Positions 12,632 through 17,939 of a DNA stretch of 17,939 nucleotides are shown here, piece by piece. How positions within the stretch are numbered: the first letter of the stretch is position 1; the number at the start of each line of letters is the position of its first letter. The position numbers and the translations under genes are program-made. This DNA comes from Olsenella sp. (GTDB taxonomy: Bacteria; Actinomycetota; Coriobacteriia; Coriobacteriales; Atopobiaceae), in the NCBI GenBank assembly GCA_015062715.1, contig SUUD01000016.1, forward strand, positions 1 to 17,939. Reading direction: 5' to 3'. The notes below the pieces were generated by a model. The model ran no database searches and had not been told where the DNA came from. It saw only the letters and a list, made by a program, of their open reading frames with translations.

Positions 12632-14167
12632 ATGGAAGAGAGACAGCCAGCCGTCCGCATGCGCGGCATCACCAAGGCGTTCGCCGGCAAGGTCGTGGCG
12701 AACAAGGACGTCGACCTCGACATCTACCGCGGCGAGATCCTGGCGTTGCTCGGCGAGAACGGCAGCGGCAAGACCACGCTCATGAACATGCTCTCGGGCA
12801 TCTACTTCCCCGACAGCGGCACCATCGAAATCGACGGCAAGCCCGCGATCATCGCCTCCCCCAAGGACGCCTTCGACCATGGCATCGGCATGATCCACCA
12901 GCACTTCAAGCTGGTGAACGTGTTCACCGCCGTCGAGAATATCGTGCTGGGCCTCGAGGACGAGAAGGGCTTCGACCTCAAGGCAGCGGCCGACCGCGTC
13001 CGCGAGATCTGCGACGCCTACGGCTTTGACGTCGACCCCAACCAGAAGGTCTACGACATGTCCGTCTCGCAGAAGCAGACGGTCGAGATCGTCAAGCTGC
13101 TCTACCGTGGCGCCGAGATCCTCATCCTCGACGAGCCCACGGCAGTCCTCACCCCCCAGGAGACCGACAAGCTCTTCGCCGTCCTGCGCAACATGCGCGA
13201 CGACGGCAAGGCAATCATCATCATCACGCACAAGCTTCGCGAGGTCCAGGACATCTCGGACCGCGTGGCGGTGCTGCGCAAGGGCGAGTACGTGGGCGAG
13301 ATGGTCACCGCCCAGACCAACGCCCAGGAGATGACCAACATGATGGTCGGCCGCCAGGTCACCCTCAACATCGACCGCCCCGAGCCCCACGACCTGCGCG
13401 AGCGCATCCGCGTGAGCAACCTCAGCGTCCGCAGCTCCGACGGCATCCTCAAGCTCGACGACGTCTCGTTCTCCATCTACGCGGGCGAGGTCCTGGGCAT
13501 CGCCGGCATCTCGGGCTGCGGCCAGAAGGAGCTGCTCGAGGCCATCGCCGGCCTCCAGCCCGTCGAGCGCGGCTCCATCGAGTACCTCGAGGACGACGGC
13601 ACCGTCGACCAGCTCGTGGGCAAGGACCCCCTCGAGATCGCCTCGATGGGCGTCGCCCTCTCGTTCGTCCCCGAGGACCGTCTGGGCATGGGCCTCGTGG
13701 GCAGCATGAACCTGGCCGACAACATGATGCTGCGCTCGTTCCGCAACGGTCGCGGCGTCTTCACCGACCGCAAGGCCCCGCACGAGCTCGCCGAGAAGGT
13801 CGTCCAGGAGCTCGAGGTCAACACGCCCAGCGTCGAGACTGCCGTGAGCCGCCTCTCGGGCGGCAACGTCCAGAAGGTGCTCGTGGGCCGCGAGATAGCC
13901 TCCTCGCCCACGGTGCTGCTCTCGGCCTACGCGGTGCGCGGCCTCGACGTCAACTCGTCGTACCTCATCTACGACCTCATCAACCAGCAGAAGGAGCGCG
14001 GCGTCGCCGTCGCGTACGTGGGCGAGGACCTCGACGTCCTGCTCGAGCTCTGCGACCGCATCCTCGTTCTGTGCGGCGGCAAGGTGAGCGGCATCGTCGA
14101 CGGGCCCACCGCCGACAAGAACGAGGTCGGCATGATGATGACCAAGCTGGGAGGGGTTGAGGCCTAG
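12632..14167 (+). CDS. ABC importer ATP-binding protein, two fused nucleotide-binding domains (nucleoside/BMP type)
   Basis: This 511-residue protein has two ABC ATPase domains in tandem, as usual for the ribose/nucleoside importer class. Domain 1 has Walker A GENGSGKTT (41-49), a Q-loop at MIHQHFK, a diverged signature MSVSQKQ (143-149), Walker B ILILDEPTAVL (163-173) and the H-loop ITHKLREV. Domain 2 has a degenerate Walker A (GISGCGQKE, 292-300), signature LSGGNVQK (408-415) and a degenerate Walker B (VLLSAYAVRGLDV, 428-440) without the catalytic Glu; the switch position reads GEDLD. So only domain 1 looks fully competent for catalysis, which is common in the family. The start is preceded by AAAGGGGA. 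Its stop codon is directly followed by the ATG of the first permease. Confidence 0.94.
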   Translation: MEERQPAVRMRGITKAFAGKVVANKDVDLDIYRGEILALLGENGSGKTTLMNMLSGIYFPDSGTIEIDGKPAIIASPKDAFDHGIGMIHQHFKLVNVFTAVENIVLGLEDEKGFDLKAAADRVREICDAYGFDVDPNQKVYDMSVSQKQTVEIVKLLYRGAEILILDEPTAVLTPQETDKLFAVLRNMRDDGKAIIIITHKLREVQDISDRVAVLRKGEYVGEMVTAQTNAQEMTNMMVGRQVTLNIDRPEPHDLRERIRVSNLSVRSSDGILKLDDVSFSIYAGEVLGIAGISGCGQKELLEAIAGLQPVERGSIEYLEDDGTVDQLVGKDPLEIASMGVALSFVPEDRLGMGLVGSMNLADNMMLRSFRNGRGVFTDRKAPHELAEKVVQELEVNTPSVETAVSRLSGGNVQKVLVGREIASSPTVLLSAYAVRGLDVNSSYLIYDLINQQKERGVAVAYVGEDLDVLLELCDRILVLCGGKVSGIVDGPTADKNEVGMMMTKLGGVEA

Positions 14168-15247
14168 ATGATCCACATCACCAAACGCAAGGAGATGCCC
14201 CTCGCGCAGTCGCTCGGCGTGCGACTGGCGGCCATCGTGGTCGCGCTCGTCGTCTGCGGCATCGTCACCACCCTCATGACGGGCATCAACCCCATCGCGG
14301 TCTACGCGACCATGGTCAAGGGCGCCTTCGGCTCGGCGCGCAAGGTCTGGATCCTGCTCCAGGAGCTGGCAATGCTTTTGTGCGTGTCCGTCGCGCTCAC
14401 GCCCGCCTTCCGTATGAAGTTCTGGAACCTCGGCGGCGAGGGCCAGATCCTCATCGGCTGCCTCGCCTCCGCGGCCTGCATGATCTGCCTGGGCGACATG
14501 CTCCCCAACGCCGCGCTTCTGCTCGTCATGTTCGTCACCTCGTGCGCGGCCGGCGCCATCTGGGCCCTCATCCCGGCCATCTTCAAGGCGCGCTGGAACA
14601 CCAACGAGACCCTCTTCACCCTCATGATGAACTACGTGGCCACGCAGCTCGCGGCCTACTTCGTCATCGTCTGGGAGGTCCCCAAGGGCTCGGGCACCAT
14701 CGGCATCATCAACCAGTCCACCGAGGCCGGCTGGTTCCCCACCGTCGCGGGCAACAAGTACCTGCTCAACATCGTGCTGGTGGCGCTCGTGACCGTGGGG
14801 ATGTACGTCTACCTCACTTACAGCAAGCACGGCTACGAGATCTCGGTCGTGGGCGAGAGCACCAACACCGCCCGCTACGTCGGCATCAAGGTCGAGAAGG
14901 TCATCCTGCGCACCCTGCTGGTCTCCGGCGCCATCTGCGGCTTCGCGGGCCTTCTGCTGGTGGCGGGCACCAACCACACCCTCACCACCACGCTTGCCGG
15001 CGGCCGCGGCTTCACGGCGGTCATGGTGGCGTGGCTGGCAAAGTTCAACCCGCTCGTCATGGTCGCGTCGAGCCTGCTGCTCGCCTTCATGGGCTGCGGC
15101 GCCGGCGAGATCTCGACGGCCTTCGGGCTCAACCACGCCTTCGGCGACATCCTCACGGGCATCATCCTGTTCTTCATCATCGGGTGCGAGTTCTTCATCA
15201 CCTACCAGGTTCGCTTCGACAAGAAGGAGGTCGTGGAGCATGCTTGA
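14168..15247 (+). CDS. ABC importer permease, nucleoside type (subunit 1)
   Basis: This 359-residue multi-pass membrane protein belongs to the BPD_transp_2 permease family. Hydrophobic segments begin at about residue 19 (VRLAAIVVALVVCGIV) and continue with 8-10 likely spans. The coupling region motif FWNLGGEGQ (85-93) and VVGESTNTARYVGI (about 227-240) are typical of the larger of the paired nucleoside permeases. Its ATG follows the ATPase TAG with no spacer, with GGGAGG of the ATPase end as ribosome binding site. It overlaps the second permease by eight bases, so translation of the three genes is probably coupled. Confidence 0.94.
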   Translation: MIHITKRKEMPLAQSLGVRLAAIVVALVVCGIVTTLMTGINPIAVYATMVKGAFGSARKVWILLQELAMLLCVSVALTPAFRMKFWNLGGEGQILIGCLASAACMICLGDMLPNAALLLVMFVTSCAAGAIWALIPAIFKARWNTNETLFTLMMNYVATQLAAYFVIVWEVPKGSGTIGIINQSTEAGWFPTVAGNKYLLNIVLVALVTVGMYVYLTYSKHGYEISVVGESTNTARYVGIKVEKVILRTLLVSGAICGFAGLLLVAGTNHTLTTTLAGGRGFTAVMVAWLAKFNPLVMVASSLLLAFMGCGAGEISTAFGLNHAFGDILTGIILFFIIGCEFFITYQVRFDKKEVVEHA

Positions 15248-16229
15248 TCTGGTCTCCTTCTTCCCCCGCGCCGTCGCCCAGGGCATCCCCTTGCTCTTTG
15301 GCAGCACCGGCGAGATCATCACCGAGAAGTCGGGCAACCTCAACCTGGGCATCCCCGGCGTCATGTACGTGGGCGGCATCTGTGGCGTCATCGGCTCGTT
15401 CCTGTATGAGCGCAGCCTTGGCGGCGCGCCGATCAACCCGGTGCTGGGCATCCTCATCCCGCTTCTGTGCTGCCTTCTGGGGTCGCTGCTCATGGGGCTG
15501 CTCTACTGCTTCCTCACGGTGACCCTGCGCGCCAACCAGAACGTCACGGGCCTCGCCATGACCACGTTCGGCGTGGGCTTTGGTAACTTCTTCGGCGGCT
15601 CGCTCATCAAGCTCACCGGCGCCGACGTCCCCTCGATCGCGCTCTCGGCGACGAGCAACCTCTTCCGCACCACCCTGCCCTTCGCCTCCACGACCGGCGC
15701 CTTCGGCAAGCTGTTCCTGTCGTTCGGCTTCCTCGCCTACGTGGCCATCATCGTCGCCTTCGCGTCGTCGCACGTGATCAACCACACGCGCATCGGCCTG
15801 CACCTGCGCGCCGTGGGCGAGGACCCGGCCACGGCCGACGCCGCCGGCATCGACATCACGCGCTACAAGTACGTCTCGACCTGCCTGGGCTGCATGATCG
15901 CCGGCCTCGGCGGCCTGTACTACGTCATGGACTACGCCAACGGCGTCTGGTCGAACGACGCCTTCGGCGACCGCGGCTGGCTCGCCATCGCGCTCGTCAT
16001 CTTCACCATCTGGCGTCCCAGCCTGAGCGTGTTCGCGTCCATCCTCTTTGGTGGCCTGTACATCCTGTACCTGTACATGCCCGGCTCGGGCATGGCCGTC
16101 AAGGAGCTCTACAAGATGCTCCCCTACGTGGTCACCATCATCGTGCTCGTGTTCTCGTCCCTGCGCAACAAGCGGGAGAACCAACCTCCGGAAAGCCTGG
16201 GTCTGCCCTACTTCCGCGAGGACCGCTAG
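15240..16229 (+). CDS. ABC importer permease, nucleoside type (subunit 2)
   Basis: This 329-residue membrane protein is the second permease of the pair. It has the family's conserved early segment EKSGNLNLGIPGVMYVGG (29-46) and the loop AVGEDPATADAAGID (about 191-205), and ends with a basic cytoplasmic tail. The start at 15240 is chosen because AAGGAGG lies at 15224-15230, nine bases upstream and inside the end of permease 1, and the first residues MLDLVSFFPRA match family N-termini; the longer frame to 14994 is shadow sequence inside permease 1. The two permeases probably form a heterodimer with the double ATPase. A terminator follows. Confidence 0.93.
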   Translation: MLDLVSFFPRAVAQGIPLLFGSTGEIITEKSGNLNLGIPGVMYVGGICGVIGSFLYERSLGGAPINPVLGILIPLLCCLLGSLLMGLLYCFLTVTLRANQNVTGLAMTTFGVGFGNFFGGSLIKLTGADVPSIALSATSNLFRTTLPFASTTGAFGKLFLSFGFLAYVAIIVAFASSHVINHTRIGLHLRAVGEDPATADAAGIDITRYKYVSTCLGCMIAGLGGLYYVMDYANGVWSNDAFGDRGWLAIALVIFTIWRPSLSVFASILFGGLYILYLYMPGSGMAVKELYKMLPYVVTIIVLVFSSLRNKRENQPPESLGLPYFREDR

Positions 16230-16253
16230 GACACGCGACCATCGCACGCCTTG

Positions 16254-16287
16254 GGGCGGGTCGGCTTGGCGCCGGCCCGCCCTTTTT
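16254..16287 (+). terminator. Rho-independent terminator of the ABC transporter cluster
   Basis: A 12-bp stem (16254-16265 with 16271-16282, one G-T pair) and a 5-base loop are followed by TTTTT at 16283-16287, 24 bases after the second permease stop. This closes the four-gene importer transcript. Confidence 0.92.
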
Positions 16288-16354
16288 GGCCACAAGTCCA
16301 TGACAAGGTGCCATACTTGGAGCATGGAAACGACCATGTGGAAGAGGAGGACCC

Positions 16355-17467
16355 ATGGCATACCTGGGAGAGGGAACCCCCAAGCTGGGCTTTGGCCTCA
16401 TGCGCCTGCCCAAGAACGCCGACGGCACCATCGACATCGACCAGACCTCGCAGATGGTCGACGAGTTCCTGGCTGCCGGCTGCACCTACTTCGACACGGC
16501 GCGGGCCTATGGCGAGAGTGAGAGCGCGACCCGCCGGGCGCTCGTCGAGCGTCATCCGCGCGACAGCTACACGCTGGCCACCAAGTGCGCGGCCTGGCTG
16601 GGCGCCAACAACGCCGACGAGGCAAAGGCCTTCTTCGAGACCTCGCTCGAGCAGACCGGCGCCGGCTACTTCGACTACTACCTGCTCCACAACCTGGGCG
16701 GCAAGCGCACGCAGATCTACGACGACTGGGGCCTGTGGGACTGGGTCCGCTGCCTCAAGGAGGACGGCAAGATCCGCCACTATGGCTTCTCGTTCCATGA
16801 CACGGCCGACGTCCTCGACCAGATCCTCGACGCCCACCCGGACGCCGAGTTCGTCCAGCTGCAGATCAACTACACCGACTGGGAGAACGCCTCCGTGCAG
16901 TCGCGCGCCTGCTACGAAGTGGCGCGCGCCCATGGCAAGCCCATCGTCATCATGGAGCCCGTCAAGGGCGGCACGCTGGCCAACCCGCCCGCGCCCGTGG
17001 CGCAGATCCTGCGCGACGCCCTGCCCGACCGCTCGCCCGTGGAGTGGGCGCTGCGCTTCGCGATGAACCTCGAGGGGCTGGTGACGGTCCTCTCCGGCAT
17101 GTCAAACCTCGAGCAGGTGCGCCAGAATCTGGACATCCTCAAGAACCTCTCGCCGCTCACCCAGGTGGAGCAGGACGCCCTGTCCGCCGCACGCGCCAAG
17201 ATCGCCGAGCTCATCGAGGTGCCCTGCACCAACTGCCGCTACTGCACCGAGGAGTGCCCCGTGGGCATGCCCATCCCCGGCATCATGGAATCGCTCAACC
17301 GCGTGCCGCTCTATGGCTTTGCCGAGGGCAAGGAGACCTACGACGACCGCACCGAGAAGACGGTCAAGGCCAGCGAGTGCATCCAGTGCGGCCAGTGCGA
17401 GAGCGCCTGCCCGCAGCACATCGACATCATCCACCAGCTCGAGCGCGCCGCCGAGAAGTTCGAGTAG
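16355..17467 (+). CDS. Aldo/keto reductase with C-terminal two-cluster ferredoxin domain
   Basis: This 370-residue protein is an AKR-ferredoxin oxidoreductase. The barrel keeps all four AKR catalytic residues: Asp47 and Tyr52 in FDTARAYG, Lys77 in LATK and His112 in LLHNLG. The C-terminus carries two [4Fe-4S] motifs, C291/C294/C297/C301 (CTNCRYCTEEC) and C342/C345/C348/C352 (CIQCGQCESAC). Such enzymes could couple carbonyl reduction to ferredoxin-like electron carriers in anaerobes; the substrate is unknown. GAGGAGG at 16344-16350 lies four bases before the ATG. It is preceded by the terminator of the ABC cluster and followed by its own hairpin, so it is likely monocistronic. Confidence 0.94.
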   Translation: MAYLGEGTPKLGFGLMRLPKNADGTIDIDQTSQMVDEFLAAGCTYFDTARAYGESESATRRALVERHPRDSYTLATKCAAWLGANNADEAKAFFETSLEQTGAGYFDYYLLHNLGGKRTQIYDDWGLWDWVRCLKEDGKIRHYGFSFHDTADVLDQILDAHPDAEFVQLQINYTDWENASVQSRACYEVARAHGKPIVIMEPVKGGTLANPPAPVAQILRDALPDRSPVEWALRFAMNLEGLVTVLSGMSNLEQVRQNLDILKNLSPLTQVEQDALSAARAKIAELIEVPCTNCRYCTEECPVGMPIPGIMESLNRVPLYGFAEGKETYDDRTEKTVKASECIQCGQCESACPQHIDIIHQLERAAEKFE

Positions 17468-17502
17468 GCGCACGGCCGCACCGCGGCGTCACCCCGCCAG
17501 AC

Positions 17503-17538
17503 ATGCGAAGGGGCCTCCCGTGGGAGGCCCCTTCGCAT
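17503..17538 (+). terminator. Strong hairpin after the second aldo/keto reductase
   Basis: A perfect 17-bp stem (17503-17519 with 17522-17538) lies 35 bases after the stop codon. There is no clear T run after it, so it may act as a terminator with weak U-tract or as an mRNA 3'-end stabiliser. Confidence 0.75.
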
Positions 17539-17551
17539 CCAACGCGAAAGC

Positions 17552-17576
17552 GGCCTCGCACGTAGGGGGCGAGGCC
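17552..17576 (-). terminator. Hairpin terminator after the GcvT-like gene
   Basis: Eight-base arms GGCCTCGC (17552-17559) and GCGAGGCC (17569-17576) form a stem. Read on the minus strand it lies 22 bases after the stop of the GcvT-like gene and is followed by GCTTTCG, a poor U tract. Confidence 0.6.
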
Positions 17577-17598
17577 ACTCGATTGTGGTGATTTGGGC

Positions 17599-17939
17599 TT
17601 ATGCCAGGTGCTTCTTGGGAGTGATGATGGCGTCGTAGCGATTGTTGACCTTCACCACGTCGCCCAGCTCCACGGAGCCCTTCTTCAGAAGCGCGTAGCC
17701 GATGTTCTTCTCGGCGGTGAAGCCATAGGTGATCTTGGTGACGTAGCCGATGTGCTTGCCGTCCTTGAAGACCTCGTTGCCCTTGCGGTCGGGACCGCCA
17801 TAGATGACGGCGTCGTAGTCGGGCACCTCGATGCCCACGAGCTCGCGCGCGGGCTCCTTGCGGGAGAGCTTGCGCAGGGCCCGCTTGCCCACGAAGTCCT
17901 TCTTGAAGTCGACCATGGAGTCGAAGCCCACCTCATAGG
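17599..17939 (-). CDS. GcvT-like aminomethyltransferase family protein, C-terminal part (runs off the window)
   Basis: The 112 codons to the edge encode the C-terminal part of a folate-binding aminomethyltransferase-like protein. The frame is open to the window edge, reading Y-E-V-G-F-D-S-M-V-D-F-K-K-D-F-V-G-K-R-A-L, which matches the conserved PYElG...F.G..AL boundary of GcvT family members. The barrel-like C-terminal domain follows (ELVGIEVPD, HIGYVTKITYGFTAEKNIGYALL, PKKHLA). The GTG at 17931 is internal, not the start. GcvT is the T protein of the glycine cleavage system; related proteins demethylate methylated amines or sulfonium compounds. Which one applies cannot be decided from the C-terminus alone. 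Confidence 0.85.
   Translation of the reverse strand, partial: YEVGFDSMVDFKKDFVGKRALRKLSRKEPARELVGIEVPDYDAVIYGGPDRKGNEVFKDGKHIGYVTKITYGFTAEKNIGYALLKKGSVELGDVVKVNNRYDAIITPKKHLA

Noticed and set aside
12593..15493. 966-codon open frame on the minus strand, antisense to the ATPase and first permease
   Set aside because: It lies exactly opposite two well-recognised genes, has a low-complexity Asp/Val/Gly/His/Glu-rich composition expected from the complement of GC-rich codons, and shows no motif.
1..17939. CRISPR arrays, tRNA or rRNA genes, transposases, phage genes
   Set aside because: No regularly spaced repeats, cloverleaf-like sequences, rRNA segments, or integrase, transposase or phage structural proteins could be recognised on either strand.

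Overview
The window is GC-rich (clearly above 60 % by eye), densely coded bacterial DNA with strong GGAGG-type ribosome binding sites and many C/G-ending codons. The gene content fits an anaerobic, sugar-using, high-GC actinobacterium, most likely of the Coriobacteriia (Olsenella/Atopobium-like). It includes two ferredoxin-tailed aldo/keto reductases, a fused AmmeMemoRadiSam protein with its radical SAM partner, a membrane-anchored GH3 glycosidase, two Tat-type lipoproteins and a BMP-type nucleoside ABC transporter. The taxonomic call is inference from gene content; there is no rRNA or other phylogenetic marker here.

Layout. (1) 1-822: 3' part of a sugar phosphate isomerase/epimerase with one frameshift, ending in a strong terminator. 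(2) 823-1191: no gene; the terminator and a 211-bp element bounded by 34-bp inverted repeats. (3) 1192-1974: class II glutamine amidotransferase, plus strand, meeting an opposing gene at shared CTAG stop codons. (4) 1971-5588, minus strand: a four-gene run in the order fused AmrB-AmrA, radical SAM enzyme AmrS, a GatB-like PTS IIB protein and a Tat lipoprotein esterase. (5) 5717 to about 8371, minus: a GH3 glycosidase with reversed domain order and a C-terminal membrane anchor, broken by two compensating indels and lacking its 5' end. It abuts, head to head, a 5'-truncated LysR-type regulator (about 8374-8709). (6) 8719-10493, minus: a Phd/YefM-RelE/ParE toxin-antitoxin pair with a visible promoter/operator, followed closely by a ferredoxin-type aldo/keto reductase with unusual active-site residues. 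(7) 10556-11047, minus: a GNAT acetyltransferase. (8) 11277-16229, plus: a complete BMP-family nucleoside-type ABC importer (lipoprotein, double ATPase, two permeases) with a hairpin between the lipoprotein and the ATPase. (9) 16355-17467, plus: a second ferredoxin-type aldo/keto reductase with a complete AKR tetrad. (10) 17599-17939, minus: the C-terminal part of a GcvT-like aminomethyltransferase that runs off the window.

How the genes fit together. The ABC cluster is a self-contained importer, probably for nucleosides. The GH3 enzyme, the epimerase and the aldo/keto reductases suggest carbohydrate scavenging and anaerobic redox chemistry. The AmmeMemoRadiSam run is the least understood part: a conserved trio of unknown biochemical role, here with two of its proteins fused and followed by an orphan PTS IIB and an exported esterase. 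The three single-base indels all lie in or next to short G/C runs, so they may be sequence errors rather than real mutations; the GH3/LysR head-to-head truncation is harder to explain that way.
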